Source: Pseudomonas trivialis
GTDB lineage: Bacteria; Pseudomonadota; Gammaproteobacteria; Pseudomonadales; Pseudomonadaceae
Length of the DNA: 64,000 nt
Reading direction: 5' to 3'
NCBI RefSeq assembly: GCF_001439805.1
Contig: NZ_JYLK01000012.1
Coordinates: 124,001 to 188,000, forward strand
Shown: positions 42,177 to 50,613 of the stretch, one piece after another
How the letters are laid out: each line of letters opens with the position of its first letter
Numbering within the stretch: position 1 is the first letter of the stretch
Notes under the pieces: generated by a model
Databases searched by the model: none
The model's input: the letters and a program-made list of their open reading frames with translations, nothing else
What the model was told of the DNA's origin: nothing
Position numbers and translations under genes: made by a program

Positions 42177-43520
42177 ATGTCGACCTGCTCCGTCTACCCG
42201 CTGCCCTACCAGGCAAACCCCGCCCAGTATTTTGCGGCGATCCGCCATGCCCCCGACGCGGTGCTGCTGGACAGCGGCCGGCCGACGGCCGAGCGGGGCC
42301 GGTATGACCTGCTGAGCGCATGGCCGCAGGCCACACTGACGGTCTCGCCGGATGAAAGCGGCAGTGATTTCCTGCAACGCCTGCGCAAAAACATTGCCCA
42401 GCTGGGTGAGGCGAATTTGCCCGCCGGTTATGAATTACCGTTTGCCGGCGGCCTGATCGGTTATTTGAGCTACGACTTCGGCCGCCATCTGGAGCAGATG
42501 CCGCAGTTGGCGGCGGACGACCTCCACCTGCCGGACGCACGCCTGGGCCTGTATGCCTGGGCGCTGATCAGTGATCACCTGGCGCAGACCAGCCAACTGG
42601 TGTTTCACCCGACTCTGGCAGAGCGCGAACGACAACGTCTGATTACCGTATTCAGTCAGCCGGTCGCGGCCTCAAAGGCCAGTTTCAAGCTGCGTGGCCC
42701 CATGGCACCGGACCTCGGCGCCGAGGCTTATCGCCACGCCATCGCACGTATTCACGACTATATCCAGGCCGGTGACTGCTACCAGGTCAACTTCGCGCAA
42801 CGCTTTCGCGCGCCCTGCGTTGGCGATCCCTGGACGGCCTATTGCGCCCTGCGCGAGGCGTGCCCGACGCCCTTTTCCGGCTTCCAGAGCCTGCCGGATC
42901 ATGGCGCGGTGCTGAGCCTGTCACCGGAACGCTTTGTCAAAATCAGCCGACGCCAGGTCGAAACCCGGCCGATCAAAGGCACCCGGCCGCGCGGCCTTAC
43001 GCCCGAGGAAGATGCAGCCAACGCCGCCGAACTGCTAGCCAGCCCCAAGGACCGTGCCGAAAATCTGATGATTGTCGACCTGCTGCGCAACGACCTCGGG
43101 CGCAGTTGCCGCACCGGTTCGGTGAAGGTGCCGGAACTGTTCAGCCTGGAAAGCTACCCCAACGTGCACCACCTGGTGAGCAGCGTGACTGGCGAGTTGG
43201 CAAGCGACAAGGACGCCCTCGACCTGATCGCGGGCAGCTTCCCCGGCGGCTCCATCACCGGCGCCCCGAAGATCCGCGCCATGCAGATCATCGACGAGCT
43301 GGAACCCACTCGACGCGGTTTGTACTGCGGCTCGCTGGTGTACCTGGACGTACGTGGCGAGATGGACAGCTCGATCGCCATTCGTAGCCTGCTGGTCAAG
43401 GATGACCAGGTGTGCTGCTGGGGCGGCGGCGGGATTGTGGCCGACTCGCAGTGGGAGGCGGAGTACCAGGAGTCGATGACGAAGGTACGGGTTTTGTTAC
43501 AGACGCTGGAAAATCTGTAG
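42177..43520 (+). CDS. pabB: Aminodeoxychorismate synthase component I
   Basis: A 447-residue chorismate-utilising enzyme making 4-amino-4-deoxychorismate for folate. C-terminal signatures: IHDYIQAGDCYQVNFAQRF, SLSPERFVKISRRQVETRPIKGTRPRG, NLMIVDLLRNDLGR and GSFPGGSITGAPKIRAMQIIDELEP. The PIKGT lysine marks PabB-type nucleophile chemistry, as opposed to anthranilate synthase TrpE. The ATG at 42177 was chosen from family length; no strong ribosome site is present. Confidence 0.94.
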   Translation: MSTCSVYPLPYQANPAQYFAAIRHAPDAVLLDSGRPTAERGRYDLLSAWPQATLTVSPDESGSDFLQRLRKNIAQLGEANLPAGYELPFAGGLIGYLSYDFGRHLEQMPQLAADDLHLPDARLGLYAWALISDHLAQTSQLVFHPTLAERERQRLITVFSQPVAASKASFKLRGPMAPDLGAEAYRHAIARIHDYIQAGDCYQVNFAQRFRAPCVGDPWTAYCALREACPTPFSGFQSLPDHGAVLSLSPERFVKISRRQVETRPIKGTRPRGLTPEEDAANAAELLASPKDRAENLMIVDLLRNDLGRSCRTGSVKVPELFSLESYPNVHHLVSSVTGELASDKDALDLIAGSFPGGSITGAPKIRAMQIIDELEPTRRGLYCGSLVYLDVRGEMDSSIAIRSLLVKDDQVCCWGGGGIVADSQWEAEYQESMTKVRVLLQTLENL

Positions 43521-43607
43521 TCCCCCCTGCAATCCGGCCTCTGACCTCACGAAGCGCGAAGCACGAAAAAACCTGAATCAGTACGCGTGTGGACGACCTG
43601 CCGGCAC

Positions 43608-43642
43608 GCCTATAGCGTCGGCAGCTCCTGCCTATACGTCGT
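43608..43642. promoter_or_regulatory. Repeat pair upstream of higBA, candidate HigA operator
   Basis: GCCTATAGCGTCG at 43608 and GCCTATACGTCGT at 43630 are near-identical direct repeats 22 bases apart, two helical turns, upstream of the toxin-antitoxin pair. Operator function is inferred from position only. Confidence 0.35.
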
Positions 43643-43747
43643 CTGTGAAGGATCACATAGGCGATTGCTTACTCGTCAGAATTTGTTTCCGGAGTTGCAT
43701 CCCGTTCTGCCCATGCCTAACATCTCCCAAATCGGGAGGCACGCAAG

Positions 43748-44050
43748 ATGCGAATAATCGCGCTATCCACCTTGCGACGGTTCTGGGAAAGCCACCCAAA
43801 CCACGCTGACGCGAGAACGCCGTTGGTCGAACTGTATCGGTACATGGAGAACGCCACCTACCCGACGCCACAAGCACTGAAGGCAACGCTCAGAACAGTG
43901 AGCATTCTCAAGGCCGGCAGGGTCGTCTTCAACGTAGGTGGCAACAAATATCGAGTCGTCATGGCCATCGATTATCAGCGCCAGCTTGGGTTCATACGCT
44001 TTGTAGGCACTCATGCGCAATACGATCAAATCAATGCGGAGACCGTGTGA
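43748..44050 (+). CDS. higB: HigB-type mRNA interferase toxin
   Basis: 100 residues of the RelE-superfamily HigB type. It shows MRIIALSTLRRFWESHPNHADARTPL, KAGRVVFNVGGNKYRVVMAIDY and the C-terminal IRFVGTHAQYDQIN with the conserved His. Such toxins cut mRNA on ribosomes. It has a CGGGAGG ribosome site and overlaps the antitoxin start by one base. Toxin-first order is typical of higBA. Confidence 0.9.
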   Translation: MRIIALSTLRRFWESHPNHADARTPLVELYRYMENATYPTPQALKATLRTVSILKAGRVVFNVGGNKYRVVMAIDYQRQLGFIRFVGTHAQYDQINAETV

Positions 44051-44406
44051 TGAACATTAAACCCATTCATTCCCATGAAGACCTGACCGACGCGCTCGCG
44101 CGGGTGGAGCAGCTATGGGGAGCGCAGATCGGCTCACCCGAAGGCGACGAGCTGGAAATTCTCGCCGTGCTCATCGAGAAGTACGAAGCGGAACAGTTTC
44201 CAATGCCGGCGTCGGATCCAGTGGAAGCGATCAAATTCCGCATGGAGCAAATGGGCCTGACGGCCCGCGACCTGGAGCCATTCATCGGGACCAGCGGGCG
44301 GGTCTCGGAAGTATTGAATCATAAGCGCAAGTTGAGCCTGGCCATGATCAAGCGCCTGCACGATGGCCTGAGCATTCCTTATGAGCGGCTGCTGGCAGGC
44401 GTTTGA
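44050..44406 (+). CDS. higA: HigA-type antitoxin with HTH domain
   Basis: A 118-residue antitoxin. Residues 1-60 are acidic and helical (LEILAVLIEKYEAEQFPMP). The XRE-type helix-turn-helix is MEQMGLTARDLEPFIGTSGRVSEVLNHKRKLSLAMIKRL. It neutralises HigB and probably represses the operon. The ATG at 44050 overlaps the toxin stop; a GTG at 44047 is in frame. Confidence 0.9.
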   Translation: MNIKPIHSHEDLTDALARVEQLWGAQIGSPEGDELEILAVLIEKYEAEQFPMPASDPVEAIKFRMEQMGLTARDLEPFIGTSGRVSEVLNHKRKLSLAMIKRLHDGLSIPYERLLAGV

Positions 44407-44558
44407 GCAGAACGGGCTTACACATCAGGACCGCCGAATGCCCGCAGCCAGTTGGCGGACTCAATGGCGCAAGCGCAGCGCCGCACCCCGGGGCTGATTT
44501 TGATACCATCGCTCCCCTATAGAGCGCTCAGCGCCACTGACCTGTAGGAACCGTCCTG

Positions 44559-45293
44559 ATGAACCAAGCCTTCGACGTCGTTGAACTCGCCACGACCTAT
44601 GCCAACAAGTCTGCCCAGGACATTCTCAAGCTGGCCTTCAGCCAGTTCGGTGATGACCTGTGGATTTCCTTCAGCGGTGCCGAAGACGTGGTGCTGGTGG
44701 ACATGGCCTGGAAGCTGAACAAGAACGTCAAGGTGTTCAGCCTCGACACCGGCCGCCTGCACCCGGAGACCTACCGGTTTATCGAGCAGGTTCGCGACTT
44801 CTACAAGATCGACATCGAACTGATCTCGCCGGACCAGAGCAAGCTGGAACCCTTCGTCAAGGAAAAGGGCCTGTTCAGCTTCTACCGCGACGGCCATGGC
44901 GAGTGCTGCGGCATACGCAAGATCGAACCATTGCGCCGCAAGTTGTCCGGCGTCAGCGCCTGGGCCACCGGCCAGCGCCGCGACCAGAGCCCCGGCACGC
45001 GCAGCCAGGTGGCCGCCCTGGAAATCGACACGGCGTTTTCCACCCCGGAACGCACCCTGTACAAGTTCAACCCACTGGCGCAGATGACCAGTGAGGAAAT
45101 CTGGGGCTATATCCGCATGCTGGAGCTGCCGTACAACAGCCTGCATGAGCGTGGGTTTATCAGCATTGGCTGCGAGCCGTGCACGCGCCCGGTGTTGCCG
45201 AATCAGCATGAACGCGAAGGTCGCTGGTGGTGGGAAGAGGCAACGCAGAAGGAATGCGGACTGCATGCCGGGAATATCATCAGCAAGGCTTGA
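44559..45293 (+). CDS. cysH: Adenylylsulfate (APS) reductase, assimilatory
   Basis: A 244-residue CysH family enzyme reducing activated sulfate to sulfite. The CC...CxxC cysteines (ECCGIRKIEPL and GCEPCTRPV) ligate a [4Fe-4S] cluster, marking an APS rather than PAPS reductase. The P-loop-like SFSGAEDVVLVDMA and catalytic-cysteine region at the C-terminus (KECGLHAG) are present. It is conserved near pabB in Pseudomonas as I recall. Confidence 0.95.
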   Translation: MNQAFDVVELATTYANKSAQDILKLAFSQFGDDLWISFSGAEDVVLVDMAWKLNKNVKVFSLDTGRLHPETYRFIEQVRDFYKIDIELISPDQSKLEPFVKEKGLFSFYRDGHGECCGIRKIEPLRRKLSGVSAWATGQRRDQSPGTRSQVAALEIDTAFSTPERTLYKFNPLAQMTSEEIWGYIRMLELPYNSLHERGFISIGCEPCTRPVLPNQHEREGRWWWEEATQKECGLHAGNIISKA

Positions 45294-45324
45294 GGCGACG
45301 TCCGTCACTCATCAAGGAGGTTTC

Positions 45325-46053
45325 ATGCGCATCCTCGTGGTCAACGTCAACACCACCGAATCCATCACCGACGCCATCGCCCAGCAGGCGCGCACCGTGG
45401 CCTCACCGGGCACCGAGATTGTCGGACTCACGCCGTACTTTGGCGCCGAGTCGGTGGAGGGAAACTTCGAAAGCTACCTGGCGGCCATTGCGGTGATGGA
45501 CCGGGTGATGGCCTACGACCAGCCGTTCGATGCGGTCATCCAGGCCGGCTATGGCGAGCATGGCCGCGAGGGGTTGCAGGAGTTGTTGAACGTGCCGGTG
45601 GTGGACATCACCGAAGCGGCCGCCAGCACGGCGATGTTCCTGGGCCATGCGTATTCGGTGGTGACCACCCTGGATCGCACCGTGCCACTGATTGAAGACC
45701 GGCTGAAACTCGCCGGCTTGTATCAGCGCTGTGCGTCGGTGCGCGCCAGTGGCATGGCGGTGCTGGAACTGGAGGAGGATCCACTGGCCGCCATGGAAGC
45801 CATCGTGCGCCAGGCGCAATTGGCGATTGCCGAGGACAAGGCCGAAGTCATCTGCCTGGGCTGTGGCGGCATGGCGGGCCTGGACGAACAGATCCGCCAG
45901 CGCACGGGCGTGCCGGTGGTGGACGGCGTAACCGCGGCGGTGACGATTGCCGAGGGCCTTGTACGCCTGGGCTTGTCGACGTCAAAGGTGCGCACCTACG
46001 CGACGCCGAGGCCAAAGAAAGTCATCGGCTGGCCGGGCACGTTCAGCCACTGA
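45325..46053 (+). CDS. Asp/Glu/hydantoin racemase-family protein, one catalytic Cys missing
   Basis: A 242-residue protein with the hydantoin-racemase fold: MRILVVNVNTTESITDAI, TPYFGAESVEGNFESYLAAIAVMD. The second catalytic cysteine is present in VICLGCGGMAGL. At the first site, where family members have a Cys-Phe-Gly-Asp type motif, it reads IQAGYGEHGREG without cysteine. It may therefore not be a two-base racemase; related lyases and decarboxylases use one cysteine. The ATG at 45325 has a perfect AAGGAGG. Confidence 0.85.
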   Translation: MRILVVNVNTTESITDAIAQQARTVASPGTEIVGLTPYFGAESVEGNFESYLAAIAVMDRVMAYDQPFDAVIQAGYGEHGREGLQELLNVPVVDITEAAASTAMFLGHAYSVVTTLDRTVPLIEDRLKLAGLYQRCASVRASGMAVLELEEDPLAAMEAIVRQAQLAIAEDKAEVICLGCGGMAGLDEQIRQRTGVPVVDGVTAAVTIAEGLVRLGLSTSKVRTYATPRPKKVIGWPGTFSH

Positions 46054-46070
46054 AGATCAAATCTGCCCGT

Positions 46071-46757
46071 TCAAGGCAGAGGTGGCAGGCCATAGGCAGT
46101 CAGGTCGAAGTCCGCCAGCTTGCGGATGATCTGGTCGGCATGCGAGTACTTGCTGTCGGCCATGGCCTCATCGGGCACCGCAATGGCCGTCATCTGCGCG
46201 GCTTTGGCGGCAGTAATGCCAAACGGCGAGTCTTCAAATACCAGGCAATCCCGTGGCGCCACACCCAGTCGGCGGGCGGCCGTGAGGAAGATGTCCGGCG
46301 CAGGCTTGGCGGCGCCCACTTCCGGGTCGTCAGCGGTGACGATGGTGCCGAACAGGCCAAACCATTCGCGGTGCAAGGTGGTCTTGTGGCCAAACGAGTT
46401 TCGCGACGAACTGGTGCCCACGGCAATCGGAATGTCATGCGCCTTCAAATGCCGCACCAACGCCTCGGCGCCGGGCATGCCCAGGGCCTTGGGGAAACGC
46501 TCGCTCATCAACGGCTCACGGATCTCCAGGAACTCGGCCGGAGTGATCGGCAGGTCCAGCGCCTTGACGACGTACTCTGCCAGATCCTGTGAACCGCGCC
46601 CGATGATGTGTTGCTTGATCCTCCAGTCATAGGTGCGGCCGTAGCGCTCGGCGATGATCTGCGTGACTTCGGTGTAGATGCCTTCAGTGTCCAGCAGCAA
46701 ACCGTCCATATCGAAAATCACGGCCTTGATCGGGACAGCGGTACGCGGTGCACTCAT
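46071..46757 (-). CDS. HAD-family hydrolase, phosphoglycolate/beta-phosphoglucomutase-like
   Basis: 228 residues. HAD motif I is IFDMDGLLLDTEG, motif II is AVGTSSSRNSF, the motif III lysine is in GAAKPAPDIF and motif IV is VFEDSPFGITAAKAA. The helical cap after motif I indicates a sugar-phosphate or small phosphate substrate; which one is not decided. The ATG at 46757 was chosen because the upstream extension has no conserved features. Confidence 0.9.
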   Translation of the reverse strand: MSAPRTAVPIKAVIFDMDGLLLDTEGIYTEVTQIIAERYGRTYDWRIKQHIIGRGSQDLAEYVVKALDLPITPAEFLEIREPLMSERFPKALGMPGAEALVRHLKAHDIPIAVGTSSSRNSFGHKTTLHREWFGLFGTIVTADDPEVGAAKPAPDIFLTAARRLGVAPRDCLVFEDSPFGITAAKAAQMTAIAVPDEAMADSKYSHADQIIRKLADFDLTAYGLPPLP

Positions 46758-46866
46758 CGGAGAAGGATCCTGGGGACTGACTGGAGGAATGCAGCACAAT
46801 AGCGGCCACGCTTGCCTGCAAGCAACCCTTTAGACTGTAGGTTTTCCCCTTACAGAGTGATCCACG

Positions 46867-47232
46867 ATGCTCTACCGTCTGGCCGCCGATGGCCTCGTGC
46901 TGCTCCACCTGTGTTTCATCCTGTTCGCGCTGTTCGGCGGGCTGCTCGCCTTGAAATGGCGACCGATCCTATGGCTGCACCTGCCGGCAGCCGCGTGGGG
47001 CGTTGTTGTCGAGGTGTTTCATCTGCCCTGCCCGCTGACCCGCTGGGAAAACCTGTTTCGCCACCTGGCCGGGCAGGACGGCTACGGCGGTGGCTTTGTG
47101 GAGCACTACCTCCTCACGCTGATTTACCCGGCCGGGCTTACACCGCAGATTCAACTGGGCCTGGGTGCTTTGGTGCTGCTGATCAATATTGCGGTGTATG
47201 TGCGAATTTTCCGACGTTACGGACAGGCTTGA
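46867..47232 (+). CDS. DUF2784 family small membrane protein
   Basis: 121 residues with three to four hydrophobic helices (LAADGLVLLHLCFILFALFGGLLAL, ILWLHLPAAAWGVVVEVF, LGALVLLINIAVYV). The conserved CPLTRWEN segment is characteristic of DUF2784. Function unknown. It is divergent from the HAD gene. Confidence 0.85.
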   Translation: MLYRLAADGLVLLHLCFILFALFGGLLALKWRPILWLHLPAAAWGVVVEVFHLPCPLTRWENLFRHLAGQDGYGGGFVEHYLLTLIYPAGLTPQIQLGLGALVLLINIAVYVRIFRRYGQA

Positions 47233-47286
47233 GACAGCCTCGCCGGTGAAGAATCAGACTCCCTCAGTCCGTTTGTAGCCGCCCCC

Positions 47287-47865
47287 ATGTCCGAAGCCTT
47301 CGAAGTCCCCAGCCCCCACGAAAAACACATCGAACACACCACCGAACATGCCCACGGCCGCGGGGACAGGTTCGCCAGCCGCATTGCCGTGATGACTGCG
47401 CTGATGGCCACCCTAGGCGCCATGCTCAGCTACCAGGCCGGCTCCACCGAGAGCGAAGCGGCGATGGACAAGAACAACGCCGCCATCTTCAAGACCGAAG
47501 CCGCCAACCAGTGGAATTACTACCAGGCCAAATCCAGCCGCCAGAATCTGGCCGAACTGGCCACGCACATTCCCGGCGTCGACGTCGCCCACTACAGCGA
47601 CGAAATCCAGCGCTATAAGGGCCAGAAGGAGGAAGTACGCAAGCAGGCGGAGAAACTTGAAGCGACCTCCAAGGAATGGAATGACAAGTCCGAGGAGGCC
47701 CTGCACCAGCACCACCGCTGGGCCCAGGCGATGACCGCGATCCAGATCGCGATCTCGTTGGCGGCGATTACCTTGCTCACGCGCAAGGAATGGCTCAAGC
47801 GCCTGTCGTATACCGCCGGCGGCGTGGCCGTGATACTCGGTAGCCTGGCCTGGCTGCATCTCTGA
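47287..47865 (+). CDS. DUF4337 family membrane protein
   Basis: 192 residues. A soluble N-terminus and a first helix near residue 40 (VMTALMATLGAMLSYQAG) lead to a long charged helical middle (EIQRYKGQKEEVRKQAEKLEATSKEW). Two C-terminal helices follow (AMTAIQIAISLAAITLL, AGGVAVILGSLAWLHL). This matches DUF4337. Function unknown. No clear ribosome binding site is visible before the ATG. Confidence 0.85.
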   Translation: MSEAFEVPSPHEKHIEHTTEHAHGRGDRFASRIAVMTALMATLGAMLSYQAGSTESEAAMDKNNAAIFKTEAANQWNYYQAKSSRQNLAELATHIPGVDVAHYSDEIQRYKGQKEEVRKQAEKLEATSKEWNDKSEEALHQHHRWAQAMTAIQIAISLAAITLLTRKEWLKRLSYTAGGVAVILGSLAWLHL

Positions 47866-48011
47866 TTGACTGCATAACGCGCCTTGTGGCGAGCGGGCTT
47901 GCCACAGAAACCCAGGAAATTTCCTACGATGGATTTCAATCCGGCCTTCACGCCATTAGAGTGTCGCGCCTTCGAGAATTGAATCTCGATATTCAGCCCA
48001 TGGAGTTACCC

Positions 48012-48347
48012 GTGAAGTACGCCCGTCAAGCAGTTGCAGCAGCCGTTCTCGGTTTCACCCTCGCCGGCTGCACCGGCACCGCCATCAAATCCCCGCAATA
48101 CGACAGCAGCCAATACACCGTACTGGGCCACAGCGAAGCCAGCGCCACCGGCATCATGCTGTTCGGCATCATCCCAATCGGCCAGAACAGCCGCTTCGTG
48201 CGTGCACAGACCGCCGCCATCCAGGCCAAAGGCGGTGATGCGCTGATCAACACACAAATTCAGGAGAAGTGGTTCTGGGCGTGGGTATTGAGCGGCTATA
48301 CCACGAAGATTTCGGGTGACGTGGTCAAGTTGAAGGCTGCGCAGTAA
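48012..48347 (+). CDS. Small lipoprotein
   Basis: 111 residues from a GTG start at 48012 (GGAG at 48002-48005). Lipobox LAGC is at about residues 17-20, after a short signal peptide. The remainder has a glycine-alanine rich segment (ASATGIMLFGIIPIG) and a conserved-looking FVRAQTAAIQAKGGDALINTQI. An ATG at 48000 would add four residues. Probably an outer-membrane or periplasmic lipoprotein of unknown role. Confidence 0.82.
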   Translation: MKYARQAVAAAVLGFTLAGCTGTAIKSPQYDSSQYTVLGHSEASATGIMLFGIIPIGQNSRFVRAQTAAIQAKGGDALINTQIQEKWFWAWVLSGYTTKISGDVVKLKAAQ

Positions 48348-48461
48348 GCAGGAACCGCCAGAGCCAGCATGCTGGCAAGCGACGTATCATGGGCCAGACC
48401 CCAGAGGACGGCCCATGGTTTTGCGAGCTGCCTGAACGCGCCTTTTCAAGGGCCAGAAACT

Positions 48462-48499
48462 ACAAAACCCCTGATTTCTCTCGAAACCAGGGGTTTTGT
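48462..48499 (-). terminator. Terminator of the tRNA-Ser transcript
   Basis: Twelve-pair perfect stem ACAAAACCCCTG/CAGGGGTTTTGT with the loop partly paired further. It lies 12 bases beyond the tRNA 3' end on the minus strand, and the T-rich arm serves as the release tract. Confidence 0.8.
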
Positions 48500-48511
48500 T
48501 TACATCGAATG

Positions 48512-48601
48512 TGGCGGTGAAGGAGAGATTCGAACTCTCGATACAATTTCTTGTATACACACTTTCCAGGCGTGCTCCTTAAGCCACTCGGACACTTCAC
48601 C
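48512..48601 (-). tRNA. tRNA-Ser (GGA)
   Basis: The minus strand begins GGTGAAGTG and ends CTTCACCGCCA. The acceptor stem is GGTGAAG with CTTCACC, discriminator G and encoded CCA at 48512-48514. Anticodon GGA is at 48565-48567 in loop CTGGAAA. A long variable arm (TATACAAGAAATTGTATC) marks a class II serine tRNA. The T-loop TTCGAATC is normal. Confidence 0.97.
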
Positions 48602-48920
48602 GTATCTCGGCAAACCAGTTCAGTCTGTCGAGGCGCGCTAATGTAGTCGAAAGCCTTTCTGATGGCAAAGGTTTTTTTCAGAATTTTCATGCGGTTAGAC
48701 CGCTCCGTCAGGACGCGCCCGACGGGGGCGGTGATTGTGCCATTCTCGGGCACTGGCGACATGCGTCTGACTCGTCTGTCGCGCCCTGCTCCGGGCCGTC
48801 TACCCTTGCAGGTGTGGGAAAAGCCTGACTGGGTAGTCAGTCATGACGCTTTACCGGGGCGGGCGTGGTGGGTAACGTCTGCTGCATTCTTCTATAACAA
48901 GTCCTGCAAGGAAACGCGTC

Positions 48921-49613
48921 ATGAGTGAGTTGATTGCCTACCACTTCGAAGAAGGTATCGCGACCCTGACCTTGAGCAACGGCAAGGTGAATGCCATTTC
49001 TCCGGCGGTGGTCAGCGCCTTTAATGAGGCACTGGATCAGGCTGAAAAGGATCGCGCGGTGGTGGTCATCACCGGGACGCCGGGGATTCTGTCGGGTGGT
49101 TATGATTTGAAGGTAATGACCGCAGACCCCAGGGAGGCCATCGGCTTGGTGACTTCCGGCTCGACGCTGGCGCGGCGCCTGTTGTCGCATCCGTTCCCGG
49201 TGATTGTCGCGTGCCCCGGACATGCGGTGGCCAAGGGCGCGTTCCTGCTGCTGTCGGCGGATTATCGGATAGGCGTGGAAGGCCCGTTCAGCATTGGCCT
49301 GAACGAAGTGGCGATCGGCATGACCATGCATCACGCCGGCATCGAGCTGGCGCGCGATCGCCTGCGCAAGTCGGCCTTCCACCGTTCGGTGATCAACGCC
49401 GAAATGTTCGACCCGCAAGGCGCGCTGCAAGCAGGCTTCCTCGACAAGGTGGTGGCACCGGACGAATTGCACGCGGCGGCGCTGGAGGCGGCGAGGCAGT
49501 TGAAAAAGATCAATATGGCGGCGCACAGGCAGACCAAATTGAAGGTGCGCAAGGCACTGTTGGCGGCGTTGGATGACGCAATCATCCAGGATCAGAGCCA
49601 CGGCCTCAGTTAA
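48921..49613 (+). CDS. Crotonase-family protein (enoyl-CoA hydratase/isomerase)
   Basis: A 230-residue crotonase fold. The first oxyanion region is VVITGTPGILSGGYDLKVM and the second PGHAVAKGAFLLLSADYRIG, followed by FSIGLNEVAIGMTMHHAGIEL. It keeps the CoA-binding pattern, but the catalytic glutamates of true hydratases are not obvious, so isomerase or another crotonase activity is possible. It ends at a good terminator. Confidence 0.88.
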   Translation: MSELIAYHFEEGIATLTLSNGKVNAISPAVVSAFNEALDQAEKDRAVVVITGTPGILSGGYDLKVMTADPREAIGLVTSGSTLARRLLSHPFPVIVACPGHAVAKGAFLLLSADYRIGVEGPFSIGLNEVAIGMTMHHAGIELARDRLRKSAFHRSVINAEMFDPQGALQAGFLDKVVAPDELHAAALEAARQLKKINMAAHRQTKLKVRKALLAALDDAIIQDQSHGLS

Positions 49614-49635
49614 GCCTCCTGCACCTCGCTCACCG

Positions 49636-49662
49636 AAGCCCGACCTAGTGTCGGGCTTTTTC
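49636..49662 (+). terminator. Terminator after crotonase gene
   Basis: Stem AAGCCCGAC/GTCGGGCTT (49636-49644 with 49650-49658), five-base loop, followed by TTTTCTT. Confidence 0.9.
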
Positions 49663-49821
49663 TTACAAGAGAATCCGAAACTTTCCTGGCCGCTCTAGAC
49701 GGGGTTTGTCAACGATTGTTGAAACATGTGCTTAAACATCGGCTATCTCCGACGTCCTTAGGGTCAATTGCCGAATACAGTGCACATCCGTACACTGCGC
49801 CACCTTTTGTCTCGATGGGCC

Positions 49822-50571
49822 ATGTCGATGCTGTTTCTGTTACGTATGTTGTTGATGGGTCTGCACTTTATGGTCGCTGGCGTGCTGGGCGTGCTGTTGG
49901 GCATTTGCCGGCCATTCAATCCGGACAACAGTCGCTTGTGTGCCCGCCTGTACGCAGTGCCGGCGATGTGGATTTTGCGCCTGAACGTGAAGGCCGATGT
50001 CAATTCGCTGCGTGAGAAGCCGGGGACCTGCGTGGTGATCGCCAATCATCAGTCCAACTATGACCTGTTTGTGCTGGGCACCGTGGTGCCCCACCGCACT
50101 GTGTGTATCGCCAAAAAGAGCCTGAAATGGGTGCCGCTGTTCGGTCAGCTGTTCTGGCTGGCGGGCAATGTGCTGATCGACCGGGGCAATGCGCACAAGG
50201 CGCGCCGGGCGATGCTCACCACCACGCGTACTCTGCAACATGAAGACACCTCGATCTGGGTGTTCCCGGAGGGCACGCGAAACCTGGGCAAGGGTTTATT
50301 GCCGTTCAAGAAAGGCGCCTTTCACATGGCGATTGCGGCGGGTGTGCCCATCGTGCAGGTGTGTGTCAGCAATTACGTGACGCATATGAAGCTTAATCGC
50401 TGGAACAGTGGCGATATCCTCATACGGTCGTTGAAGCCGATTCCTACGACGGGCCTGACGGCGGATGACATTCCAGCGTTGATGCACGCGTGCCAGGCGC
50501 AGATGGATGACTGCATCACCGCAATGGACCGTGAAATTGCCGGAGCAACAACGGAACGTCAATCAGGCTAA
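49822..50571 (+). CDS. 1-acyl-sn-glycerol-3-phosphate acyltransferase (PlsC family)
   Basis: A 249-residue membrane acyltransferase making phosphatidic acid. It has an N-terminal hydrophobic helix (MLFLLRMLLMGLHFMVAGVLGVLLG), the catalytic NHQSNYD (HX4D) and the phosphate-binding FPEGTRN, followed by PFKKGAFHMAIAAGVPIVQV. The start is uncertain among ATGs at 49768, 49822 and 49828; 49822 gives a normal N-terminus. Confidence 0.92.
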   Translation: MSMLFLLRMLLMGLHFMVAGVLGVLLGICRPFNPDNSRLCARLYAVPAMWILRLNVKADVNSLREKPGTCVVIANHQSNYDLFVLGTVVPHRTVCIAKKSLKWVPLFGQLFWLAGNVLIDRGNAHKARRAMLTTTRTLQHEDTSIWVFPEGTRNLGKGLLPFKKGAFHMAIAAGVPIVQVCVSNYVTHMKLNRWNSGDILIRSLKPIPTTGLTADDIPALMHACQAQMDDCITAMDREIAGATTERQSG

Positions 50572-50613
50572 GCTGCCCAACTCCTGTCCTCCCGATTAGA
50601 AGTGATCAGCACC

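Noticed and set aside
48512..48601. tRNA-Ser considered as an integration site
   Set aside because: No integrase, direct repeat of the tRNA 3' end or foreign block lies beside it; the flanking genes look ordinary.
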